Below are positions 1 through 5,760 of a stretch of DNA of 6,054 nucleotides, in pieces. The translations under genes were made by a program, and so were the position numbers. The stretch comes from Candidatus Cloacimonadota bacterium (lineage in GTDB: Bacteria > Cloacimonadota > Cloacimonadia > Cloacimonadales > WRIO01). The stretch is from assembly GCA_017998585.1 (NCBI GenBank), contig JAGOCT010000117.1, forward strand, positions 1-6,054, read 5' to 3'. Position 1 is the first letter of the stretch; every line of letters starts with the position of its first letter. The notes under the pieces were generated by a model. It made no database searches and was not told the DNA's origin. It worked only from the letters and a program-made list of their open reading frames with translations.

Positions 1-12
1 ATATAAGTCTGA

Positions 13-1971
13 TTATTTAATCATCAGCATCTTTTTAGTCATTTCTGCTGAGTCTGTTTTTAAGCGGTAGAAATAGACACCTGAAGGGCAAGCATTTCCT
101 TTTGTATCTTTACCATTCCATTCGATCTGGTAAGTACCCTTATTCAGATACTGATTTTTTAAGACATTCACTTTTTGACCTTTATTATTAAAAACGAGCA
201 GTTCAACATGACTTCCCTGATTCAGGTTAAAGCTAATCTGAGTAGAAGGATTAAATGGATTTGGATAGTTTTTCAGATTAAGTGCTTTTACAGAAACTTC
301 ATTCTCATTTACAGCTGTTTCAACTTCAAGTGTCAGATCTAAAGTAGTAGTCATTTCGCTGGCAATGATCACATTTTCTACTGTTAAAGTCTGATACCCT
401 GATAAAGTAGCAGTCAGTGTATAAGTGCCAGGAGCTAACTCTGTATAATATTGTCCCTGAGCGTCTGGATTGATTATCAAATCACCTATTGTAATCTGAA
501 CATTTGATACAACACCTGTTCCTCCGTTTAATGTTACTGTTCCCTGAATAGCAGTTGGATTTATTACAATACCAATTGAGCCATTAAAATTTAAGTTCTG
601 AAGATAAACAGATGCTGGATCTGTTCTGGAATCTTCCCAGGCAAACACCATCTGGTTATACATAAAATCGGTTGCTTTCATGTGTACCACATTACTTGCA
701 GCCGTTTTAATCGAAACGAATTCGCCGGGCCATACATGCTGACCATTAGTATTCAGTTTGAATGCGTTAATTTCTGTATCAACAGCAGAACCATTAAGTG
801 CACCGGTAAAAACGGCGACCAATTCACTATTGACAACATGTGCTTTCATAGGCATTGGAGATTGACTACCAAGAGATATAATTTCCAGTCCATTTTCACC
901 TAATACAGAATTTCCAGTGCTATCCAGTTTCTGAGCTCTCAAACCTCTGGCATTCTGATTCGCATCTGTTTCAGACCAAACCATCCAGGTATCACCGGTA
1001 AACTGATCGAAAGCCACTATTGGATAAAAATGCTGAGTAGAAGTATTGACCGTTGGCTGAACACCGTTAGCAGCAAAAGCCACTGAACCATCATTTAACA
1101 CATGCTGAACATAGACGTTTCTCATCTGATCTGCATCTCTGTCTTCATACCAGCAAATTACAAAACCACCATCTCCATCAGTCGCTGTTGAAAAAATCTG
1201 TGTCCAGCTGGAGATTCCACCCTGATTGGTAATGGTAGTTGGTGTTGCCCAAACTGGATTGAGATTGCTGTCATATTTCTGTGCAAACACGTGGCGTGTA
1301 ACGGCATAAAAAGGGCCTGAATCTTTGGCATACTTTAAAATAAAGGTGTCATTATCCTGAGGCAATATCTGAGGCCATGTATGAGAAAACCCTTCTTCGT
1401 GAAACAACATCGGTTGTGCTAAAGCAAGTGTACCATCAGCCATAATTTTCTGTAATTTAGTATCTGTTTCTGTCATCCAGGTAACAATCACGTTATTCTG
1501 GTCTGTAACACCTAAAGCAGGTGTATAATCTTCTGTTGCATCATTACTGACGGCAATACCGTCATTTCCCCATAAAAATGCACCATCAGGACTAATCTTA
1601 TACACATAGATATCCTGATTACCTGTTCTAACATCCAAAAAAGCCAGGATAGCATTGTTTTGAGAATCCACTTTCATATCCCAATCTGTCAGCCAGCTCA
1701 TTTGAGTATGATTACTAACCAATATACCTTCTTGTGGAAAAGCAGGTTCTCCGTTAAAACTGAATCTTTGAACCCGTACATTATAGTTGCCGTTTTCTGC
1801 TGAAAACCAGGAAACCCACACATGACCATCTGGTCCGTATGCAACTTTAGGGATCACTTCTTCGAATGAAGAGTTGGTTAATTTGAGATTCTGTTCAGGG
1901 TTGGCAGGCCATTGTGCATACAGCAAACTAACACATAATACAACCAGTACTAAGAATAGGGTCTTTTTCAT
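13..1971 (-). CDS. Secreted propeller-like repeat protein with carboxypeptidase-regulatory-like domain and C-terminal (type IX-style) sorting domain
   Basis: This 652-residue protein is probably exported to the cell surface or medium; no enzymatic role is visible. Residues 1-19 form a signal peptide (KK, then a hydrophobic run ending LLYA before Gln20); Cys13 does not sit in a good lipobox. Residues about 20-465 contain roughly eight degenerate units of about 50 residues, each with a hydrophobic strand plus W or F (VSWF, VTWM, VICWYEDRD, MVWSETD, FAWEDSRTD), then a YVQ/RVQ/RAQ-type strand and an N-x-x-G turn. This suggests a beta-propeller. Residues about 473-551 are a carboxypeptidase-regulatory-like beta-sandwich (IQGTVTL, then APGTYTLTATLSGYQT). 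Residues 568-652 are the C-terminal domain: NYPNPFNPST, a GxKVNVL strand, W-N-G-K-D, PSGVYFYRL and a basic KKMLMIK end, as in type A sorting/FlgD-like Ig domains of the FCB group. The start is supported by AAGGAG seven bases upstream. The ligand and function are unknown. The gene is complete; only 12 bases downstream are visible. Confidence 0.9.
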   Translation of the reverse strand: MKKTLFLVLVVLCVSLLYAQWPANPEQNLKLTNSSFEEVIPKVAYGPDGHVWVSWFSAENGNYNVRVQRFSFNGEPAFPQEGILVSNHTQMSWLTDWDMKVDSQNNAILAFLDVRTGNQDIYVYKISPDGAFLWGNDGIAVSNDATEDYTPALGVTDQNNVIVTWMTETDTKLQKIMADGTLALAQPMLFHEEGFSHTWPQILPQDNDTFILKYAKDSGPFYAVTRHVFAQKYDSNLNPVWATPTTITNQGGISSWTQIFSTATDGDGGFVICWYEDRDADQMRNVYVQHVLNDGSVAFAANGVQPTVNTSTQHFYPIVAFDQFTGDTWMVWSETDANQNARGLRAQKLDSTGNSVLGENGLEIISLGSQSPMPMKAHVVNSELVAVFTGALNGSAVDTEINAFKLNTNGQHVWPGEFVSIKTAASNVVHMKATDFMYNQMVFAWEDSRTDPASVYLQNLNFNGSIGIVINPTAIQGTVTLNGGTGVVSNVQITIGDLIINPDAQGQYYTELAPGTYTLTATLSGYQTLTVENVIIASEMTTTLDLTLEVETAVNENEVSVKALNLKNYPNPFNPSTQISFNLNQGSHVELLVFNNKGQKVNVLKNQYLNKGTYQIEWNGKDTKGNACPSGVYFYRLKTDSAEMTKKMLMIK

Positions 1972-1978
1972 TTTAATA

Positions 1979-1984
1979 CTCCTT
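1979..1984 (-). promoter_or_regulatory. Ribosome binding site of the secreted protein gene, inside the tandem repeat
   Basis: AAGGAG on the minus strand lies seven bases before the ATG at 1971 and fixes that start. It belongs to the shared repeat sequence AGAGGACAGAAGGA, whose other two copies read AGAAGGATGTAA and do not lead into a gene. The translation signal of this gene is therefore part of the repeat unit. Confidence 0.75.
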
Positions 1985-2028
1985 CTGTCCTCTATTTTTT
2001 ATAAGTATCAAGTCATGAAAGATTGTTT

Positions 2029-2053
2029 AACAAGCTGGTAGCTTGTTTTACAT
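2029..2053 (-). repeat. REP-like palindrome (copy B of the tandem repeat)
   Basis: On the minus strand, ATGTAA is followed by an 8-bp perfect stem AACAAGCT / AGCTTGTT with a three-base ACC loop. In this copy the base just before the stem is A rather than the G seen in the other family members. It lies between the TrmB-like gene and the secreted protein gene. It lacks a T-run in the direction of transcription of those genes, so it is a poor intrinsic terminator. It belongs with the palindromes at 2103-2126 and 5184-5309 because of the shared TGTAA(G/A) word. Confidence 0.7.
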
Positions 2054-2085
2054 CCTTCTGCCCTCTATTTTAAAAGCTTCAAGAG

Positions 2086-2943
2086 TCATGAAAGATTATT
2101 TAACAAGCTGGTAGCTTGTCTTACATCCTTCTGTCCTCTATTTTTAAAAGCGTCAAGAGTCATGGCTGACTCCCAGTATATATCGAATATTTCTTCCAAA
2201 GACTCAGCAAAATCACTATGCTCTATCAGCAATGTCACAAACTTAACGCCTGAGCTCATTTTATTCTGCAAAGCGATGGTAATAATTTTTGAATCGAAAA
2301 TAAACATCTTGAATGGCAGTTTGGGCAATACCCTGACCGTCTCCCCCATTCTTTCAAAGTATTCAATCTTCTTTATAAATAAATCATTATCTTCTATTTC
2401 ATAAAGCGATTTAAAACTCACGCCCTTGTTGATACTATCCCTCTCAGAAGAACGTACTTCCATGGAGATTTCATTCTCATTCATAATATTCAGGTTCATC
2501 ACATAAGGTGGTTTATTAAAAGCCAACACACATTCAGAAGCATTCTTCTCCAGATCCTCAATCGTTTGAACAATACTGGATTTGGTATATAATACCTTTA
2601 TAAAATCAAAGGGATTCTCATTTTGTTTATCTTCGTGATACAGGTTCATCAAAACAGGTTTCAAAGAACTCAGTATCTGCTTTTTGTCTTCCAGATCTTT
2701 CTCGATTAACATAGATACTTTTGCAGGGTCAACAGCAGAGTACTTTTTTACACTCCCCAGTTGCTCAATACACATATTGTTATGAATCAGGTTTTCTATG
2801 ATTTGATAGCTCTGAGTTCTGGAAATTCCCACACTCTTTGCAATCTCTGTCGCAGTACAGCTATTATTTTTAAGCAGGTGGATATAAATCGATGCCTCTG
2901 TTTCGGTGAAGCCCAGATCAGCAAGTTTTCTAATTAAGTCCAT
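2086..2943 (-). CDS. TrmB-family winged-helix transcriptional regulator
   Basis: A 285-residue cytoplasmic DNA-binding protein. Residues 1-72 are a TrmB-type winged helix: the hallmark LADLGFTETEASIYIHLLK (residues 7-25), the helix-turn-helix TATEIAKSVGISRTQSYQII (30-49) and a wing ending KKYSAVDP (66-73). Residues about 74-105 are charged and helical, consistent with the dimerising coiled coil of the family. Residues about 110-257 form the ligand-type C-terminal domain (KMFIFDSKIITIAL, ending IFDIYW). TrmB proteins in archaea respond to sugars; the effector here cannot be read. The ATG is supported by GGAGG on the minus strand about seven bases upstream. The last 25 residues, from Met261, are encoded by copy A of the tandem repeat and look like an added tail. 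The gene is divergent from the TPR-galE pair and precedes the secreted protein gene by 114 bases, so it could regulate either. Confidence 0.85.
   Translation of the reverse strand: MDLIRKLADLGFTETEASIYIHLLKNNSCTATEIAKSVGISRTQSYQIIENLIHNNMCIEQLGSVKKYSAVDPAKVSMLIEKDLEDKKQILSSLKPVLMNLYHEDKQNENPFDFIKVLYTKSSIVQTIEDLEKNASECVLAFNKPPYVMNLNIMNENEISMEVRSSERDSINKGVSFKSLYEIEDNDLFIKKIEYFERMGETVRVLPKLPFKMFIFDSKIITIALQNKMSSGVKFVTLLIEHSDFAESLEEIFDIYWESAMTLDAFKNRGQKDVRQATSLLNNLS
2103..2126 (-). repeat. REP-like palindrome inside the 3' end of the TrmB-like gene
   Basis: On the minus strand, ATGTAAG (2126-2120) is followed by a 7-bp perfect stem ACAAGCT / AGCTTGT with loop ACC. It is translated in frame as D-V-R-Q-A-T-S-L near the C terminus of the regulator. 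The stem matches the copy at 2029-2053, and the leading word matches the elements near the thioredoxin gene. Confidence 0.75.
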
Positions 2944-2957
2944 TTCATATCCTCCAT

Positions 2958-3031
2958 TTAAATTGTTGTCTATTTTTTACTACAAATTCTTTTTTAAATT
3001 TGTTGTCAACTCTTTTTTTACAATTTTCTTT
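2958..3031. promoter_or_regulatory. Direct repeat in the divergent intergenic region; candidate operator and promoter of the TrmB-like gene
   Basis: Two near-identical blocks, TTAAATTGTTGTC (2958-2970) and TTAAATTTGTTGTC (2994-3007), lie 36 bases apart. Each is followed by a T-rich stretch, TTTTTTAC or TTTTTTTAC, then an AATTCTTT/AATTTTCTTT end, so the whole repeat is about 35 bases long. On the minus strand the upstream copy contains a consensus -35 hexamer TTGACA (3009-3004), with only a weak -10 candidate TTTGTA 17 bases downstream (2986-2981). The other copy sits near the expected transcript start. Two direct copies around a promoter is a common layout for an autoregulated gene, but the low-complexity AT-rich background weakens the case. 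Confidence 0.4.
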
Positions 3032-3068
3032 AAAAGTATTTTATTCATGATTTCTACTAAAAAAATGA

Positions 3069-3096
3069 TTGACGAAATCTTTCATTTCTTTATCCT
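3069..3096 (+). promoter_or_regulatory. Possible promoter of the TPR-galE pair
   Basis: TTGACG (3069-3074) and TATCCT (3091-3096) are spaced by 16 bases. They would start a transcript shortly before the AGGAG at 3115-3119. The match to the sigma-70 consensus is partial (five and four of six bases), in a very AT-rich region. Confidence 0.3.
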
Positions 3097-3114
3097 GTTT
3101 TTTGAAAGATGAAT

Positions 3115-3119
3115 AGGAG
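3115..3119 (+). promoter_or_regulatory. Ribosome binding site deciding a GTG start
   Basis: AGGAG ends five bases before the GTG at 3125. No in-frame ATG precedes it without a stop: the upstream ATG at 3065 runs into the TGA at 3110-3112. The first in-frame ATG lies well inside the gene. GTG is therefore the best start for the TPR protein. Confidence 0.75.
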
Positions 3120-3124
3120 AATCT

Positions 3125-4123
3125 GTGATTGATCAGGAAAATCTAAACAAAGTCATAGAATATATCAATGATGCCTATGCAGTAGTAGGTCTCAGCCCTG
3201 ATATCAGCTTAGATTTGTGTCAGTATGCCCTTGATATTTCGAAACAGTTTAGTTTTAACAAAGGGATTGGAGCGGCATATTTGCATATGGGAATTGCCTA
3301 CTATCATAAGAATATGTATAGAAAAGCGCTTGAGTTGTATAATCAGGCATTAGATATACTCAATCCTGCTGAAGATGCCGGCTTTATCGGAATGGCATAC
3401 AATAATATGGGGATTCTGTTTTCCAGATGGAAAAAAGAAAAGGAATCCCAAATATATTTCTTAAAATCTTTAGAAGGTGTTGACTATCGGTTAAACTTAC
3501 ATATGCATAAGAGTGCTGTCATTTCTCTAAACAATGTTGCCCAAAGTTATTTACGACAGGGGGATAAAGAGTTAGCAGCGCAATACTATGAAAAAGCTTA
3601 TGCCTTAAGTATGACAGTCGATGATTATTACTGTAAAGGTCTTACTTTAAATAACATTGGTGTTTTTTTTAACCATGTTGAAGAGTACGACAGAGCGATT
3701 AAATACCTTGAACAATCCATCCAAATCTTTGTTGCAGGAGAATTGTTCAGAGAGACAATAGATTCATTAAACAATATAGCAGAAATTTATTTTAAAAAAC
3801 AGGATTATGACAAAGCAGTCGAAAATTTAAATCAGGCTATTGACAAAGGTAATAAGCTAAATTCTTATTATGAAATTTGCCATAGTTATGTTATTTTTTC
3901 AGAAATCTATGCGAATCAATCGGATCTGAACAACAGAGATTATTATATTCAAAAAGCATTTGATATCGCATCAGACAAAGGATTCACAGATAAATTATTA
4001 ACTGTTTGTGATAAGCTGATAGAGTATTCTAAATCAGATTACAATTATGAAAAACTAAAAGTCTATACGGATTTGTTTGAAAAAATAAATCAGGAAATTG
4101 ACCAGATAAATAACAGTCTATAA
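3125..4123 (+). CDS. Tetratricopeptide repeat (TPR) protein
   Basis: A 332-residue, probably cytoplasmic protein with no signal peptide or membrane segment. From about residue 49 to about residue 300 it consists of about six TPR or TPR-like units. Typical cores are [79 protein letters not shown] and [20 protein letters not shown], followed by a weaker [18 protein letters not shown] unit. The recurring L-N-N-(I/V/M)-(G/A) pattern is that of tandem TPRs that act as peptide- or protein-binding scaffolds. No catalytic, HTH or kinase domain is visible, so the partner is unknown. It starts at GTG with a good ribosome binding site and ends 14 bases before galE, which suggests co-transcription. It is divergent from the TrmB-like regulator. 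A run of eight T at 3663-3670 stays in frame. Confidence 0.88.
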   Translation: MIDQENLNKVIEYINDAYAVVGLSPDISLDLCQYALDISKQFSFNKGIGAAYLHMGIAYYHKNMYRKALELYNQALDILNPAEDAGFIGMAYNNMGILFSRWKKEKESQIYFLKSLEGVDYRLNLHMHKSAVISLNNVAQSYLRQGDKELAAQYYEKAYALSMTVDDYYCKGLTLNNIGVFFNHVEEYDRAIKYLEQSIQIFVAGELFRETIDSLNNIAEIYFKKQDYDKAVENLNQAIDKGNKLNSYYEICHSYVIFSEIYANQSDLNNRDYYIQKAFDIASDKGFTDKLLTVCDKLIEYSKSDYNYEKLKVYTDLFEKINQEIDQINNSL

Positions 4124-4137
4124 AAAGAGAGGTTTTT

Positions 4138-5148
4138 ATGTCCATACTGGTAACAGGCGGTGCAGGCTACATTGGCAGTCATACCTGTATAGAGCTGCTA
4201 AGTGCAGGATATGATATTATAATCGTTGACAATCTATCTAACAGCAAATATGAATCTGTGAAACGGATAGAAGAATTAAGCGGCAAAAATGTAAAATTTT
4301 ATGAAACCGATATACTCGATAAAACAGCATTAGACTTTATATTTGGTGAAAATCAAATTGAGGCAGTCATTCATTTTGCAGGATTAAAAGCTGTCGGAGA
4401 ATCCGTTCAAATCCCATTATCATACTATTTTAACAATATTTCAGGGACATTGGTCTTATGCGAAGTAATGAAAAAATACAGTGTAAAGAAAATTGTATTC
4501 AGTTCATCTGCCACAGTTTATGGCATCCCCGAAACCGTTCCGATTTCTGAAGACTTTCCCCGCTCTGCTACCAATCCTTATGGTAGAACAAAACTCATGA
4601 TTGAAGAGATACTGAATGACCTCTTTATATCTGATAATGAATGGAGTATTGCACTACTCAGATACTTCAATCCGATTGGAGCCCATAAAAGTGGCAGAAT
4701 CGGAGAAGACCCTAATGGCATCCCCAACAACCTGATGCCATTTATTACTCAGGTTGCAGTAGGAAAAAGAGATCATCTCAATGTTTTCGGCAATGACTAT
4801 CCAACTCATGACGGTACTGGAATCAGAGATTATATCCACGTAGTTGATCTGGCAAATGGTCATCTGAAAGCGCTTGAGAAAACAATGAAACAAACTGGCA
4901 TTGATGCGTATAATCTGGGTACAGGTAAAGGTTATAGTGTTTTAGACATCGTAAATGCTTTTGAAAAAGTAAATCAGGTAAAGATTCCCTTCCAAATCAC
5001 TGAAAGAAGACCCGGTGATGTTGCAACCTGCTATGCGAATCCTGAAAAATCATTCAAAATACTTAACTGGAAAGCTGAAAAAGGAATTGAAGATATGTGC
5101 TTTGATTCCTGGAACTGGCAGAAAAACAATCCAAATGGCTATGAATAA
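4138..5148 (+). CDS. galE: UDP-glucose 4-epimerase
   Basis: GalE interconverts UDP-glucose and UDP-galactose in the cytoplasm using bound NAD. This serves galactose use by the Leloir pathway and supplies UDP-galactose for surface polysaccharides. The 336 residues match the usual length. It is an extended short-chain dehydrogenase: the Rossmann motif GGAGYIGSH (residues 7-15), Asp31-Asn32 for the adenosine ribose, Asp58-Ile59, [11 protein letters not shown] (79-89), the catalytic Ser124 in SSSATVYG, and the Tyr148-x-x-x-Lys152 pair in NPYGRTK. Further on are the substrate-side motifs [19 protein letters not shown] and RRPGDVA. All key residues are present. The ATG follows GAGAGG by five bases. 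It is the second gene after the TPR gene and is followed by an inverted-repeat terminator. No other Leloir gene is visible here. Confidence 0.95.
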   Translation: MSILVTGGAGYIGSHTCIELLSAGYDIIIVDNLSNSKYESVKRIEELSGKNVKFYETDILDKTALDFIFGENQIEAVIHFAGLKAVGESVQIPLSYYFNNISGTLVLCEVMKKYSVKKIVFSSSATVYGIPETVPISEDFPRSATNPYGRTKLMIEEILNDLFISDNEWSIALLRYFNPIGAHKSGRIGEDPNGIPNNLMPFITQVAVGKRDHLNVFGNDYPTHDGTGIRDYIHVVDLANGHLKALEKTMKQTGIDAYNLGTGKGYSVLDIVNAFEKVNQVKIPFQITERRPGDVATCYANPEKSFKILNWKAEKGIEDMCFDSWNWQKNNPNGYE

Positions 5149-5183
5149 AACTTAAATTAAGACATTTTATCTCGGTAATCAAT

Positions 5184-5210
5184 ATCAACTGAGGACTGTT
5201 GATCTTACAT
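5184..5210 (-). repeat. REP-like palindrome, left half of an inverted pair
   Basis: On the plus strand, ATCAAC (5184-5189) pairs with GTTGAT (5198-5203) around the loop TGAGGACT, then CTTACAT follows. Read on the minus strand this is ATGTAAG followed by a hairpin with a TCCT-containing loop. The inner part, AACTGAGGAC (5187-5196), is also the exact complement of GTCCTCAGTT (5224-5233) in the neighbouring palindrome, so the two halves can pair with each other. Confidence 0.75.
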
Positions 5211-5241
5211 TGTAAGCATAACTGTCCTCAGTTATGCTTTT
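5209..5241 (+). terminator. Probable intrinsic terminator of galE, also the right half of the REP-like inverted pair
   Basis: AAGCATAACTG (5214-5224) and CAGTTATGCTT (5229-5239) form a perfect 11-bp stem with loop TCCT, ending in a short run of four T (5238-5241). It lies about 65 bases after the galE stop, where a terminator of the TPR-galE unit is expected. The T-run is weak. The same element starts with TGTAAG on the plus strand, so it is also a REP-like palindrome in opposite orientation to the one at 5184-5210. The two meet at the palindrome CTTAC-ATT-GTAAG (5204-5216). Confidence 0.65.
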
Positions 5242-5281
5242 AACAAACAAAATCCATCAGACTCAAATAGTCAAATCCTTA

Positions 5282-5309
5282 GATCAACTAAGGATAGTTG
5301 ATCTTACAT
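5282..5309 (-). repeat. REP-like palindrome upstream of the thioredoxin gene
   Basis: GATCAACT (5282-5289) and AGTTGATC (5296-5303) form an 8-bp perfect stem around AAGGAT, followed by CTTACAT (5303-5309). On the minus strand it reads ATGTAAG plus hairpin. It aligns with the 5184-5210 element 99 bases upstream: 13 identical bases GTTGATCTTACAT, and ATCAACT on the other arm. A competing stem, ATCCTTAG / CTAAGGAT (5275-5282 with 5288-5295), overlaps it. Confidence 0.75.
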
Positions 5310-5319
5310 CGTTATTTTT

Positions 5320-5348
5320 TTGAAAATAGTAAAAATAATTTGTGTATT
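5320..5348 (+). promoter_or_regulatory. Possible promoter of the thioredoxin gene
   Basis: TTGAAA (5320-5325) and TGTATT (5343-5348) are 17 bases apart, in an AT-rich stretch after the last palindrome and about 60 bases before the start codon. The -10 match is poor, so this is a candidate only. Confidence 0.25.
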
Positions 5349-5406
5349 CAGCAAATTTGATTAGATTTTCATTAAAGAAAAAAATATTCATAATATGGAG
5401 GATAAA

Positions 5407-5712
5407 ATGGCATTAGAATTAAACGACAACAACTTCAAGGAAACAATTGCATCAGGAGTAACTCTGGTGGATTTTTGGGCACCATGGTGCGGACCATGCA
5501 GAATGATGACCCCTATTATTGAGGAAATTGCCCACGAAAAAACAGATATCAAAGTTGCAAAAGTAAACATTGACGAATCCCCTGGTATTGCTCAACAGTA
5601 CAATATCTTGAGTATTCCAACCCTAATCTACTTTAAAGATGGCCAGCCTATTCATCAATCTGTTGGTGTAGTATCTAAAAAAGCAATTTTAGACAAGTTA
5701 AGCTCATTATAA
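5407..5712 (+). CDS. trxA: Thioredoxin
   Basis: Small cytoplasmic dithiol oxidoreductase that reduces protein disulfides and is recycled by thioredoxin reductase. From the ATG at 5407 it has 101 residues, close to the usual 105. DFWAPWCGPC (residues 22-31) carries the redox pair Cys28 and Cys31, with the buried Asp22. TPIIEEIA (35-42) has the conserved proline after the active-site helix. The cis-proline lies in SIPT (Pro71), and KDGQPIHQSVG (77-87) covers the final strands with the conserved Gly79 and Gly87. An upstream in-frame ATG at 5395 would add four residues, but the ribosome binding site GGAGG (5397-5401) overlaps that codon and sits five bases before the ATG at 5407, so the shorter form is preferred. 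It is flanked by palindromes and a terminator and looks like a single-gene unit. Confidence 0.95.
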   Translation: MALELNDNNFKETIASGVTLVDFWAPWCGPCRMMTPIIEEIAHEKTDIKVAKVNIDESPGIAQQYNILSIPTLIYFKDGQPIHQSVGVVSKKAILDKLSSL

Positions 5713-5729
5713 TTTTTTAATGTACAGCT

Positions 5730-5760
5730 ATCCCTTCTGGCAAACAGGAGGGATTTTTTT
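5730..5760 (+). terminator. Intrinsic terminator of the thioredoxin gene
   Basis: ATCCCTTCTG (5730-5739) pairs with CAGGAGGGAT (5745-5754) in a 10-bp stem (one G-T pair) around the loop GCAAA, followed directly by seven T (5754-5760). It starts 17 bases after the trxA stop. This is a textbook Rho-independent terminator. It lacks the TGTAAG word of the REP-like palindromes, so it is a separate kind of element. Confidence 0.92.

Larger units (their letters stand above)
1980..2163 (-). repeat. Tandem repeat, about 2.5 copies of a 73-74 bp unit
   Basis: Read on the minus strand, copy A covers 2163-2090 (74 bp), copy B covers 2089-2017 (73 bp) and a shorter, diverged copy C covers 2016-1980. Each starts ATGACT and continues through an A/T-rich stretch into ATAGAGGRCAGAAGGA. 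A and B are almost identical: a few substitutions and one length change in an A run. Both contain the palindrome ACAAGCT-ACC-AGCTTGT preceded by ATGTAAG or ATGTAAA. Copy C loses the palindrome and runs into the ribosome binding site and start of the secreted protein gene. Copy A is translated as the last 25 codons of the TrmB-like gene; its stop codon TGA straddles the A/B junction. The near identity of A and B suggests a recent duplication. Confidence 0.9.

Noticed and set aside
682..903. Plus-strand open frame of 73 codons inside the secreted protein gene
   Set aside because: It is antisense to a well-supported gene, has no ribosome binding site or family resemblance, and is best explained as a shadow frame.
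1980..2163. CRISPR array
   Set aside because: Only two and a half directly adjoining copies of a 73-74 bp unit are present, without short repeats separated by unique spacers, and no cas gene is nearby.
2162..2404. Plus-strand open frame of 80 codons opposite the TrmB-like gene
   Set aside because: It is antisense to a recognisable regulator, low in complexity (serine and isoleucine rich) and has no good start signal.
2906..3112. Plus-strand open frame of 68 codons, rich in Phe, Ile and Lys, overlapping the start of the TrmB-like gene and ending just before the TPR gene
   Set aside because: Its composition reflects poly-T and poly-A in the intergenic DNA. It overlaps the regulator's N terminus antisense and has no ribosome binding site. 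A leader peptide role is not supported.
3663..3670. Run of eight T in the TPR gene as a possible slippage or frameshift site
   Set aside because: The frame is intact through it and the TPR pattern continues on both sides. Homopolymers are common in such AT-rich DNA.
4654..4893. Minus-strand open frame of 79 codons inside galE
   Set aside because: It lies antisense within conserved galE coding sequence; its peptide resembles no known family.
5388..5570. Minus-strand open frame of 60 codons opposite the start of trxA
   Set aside because: It is a shadow of the thioredoxin active-site region.
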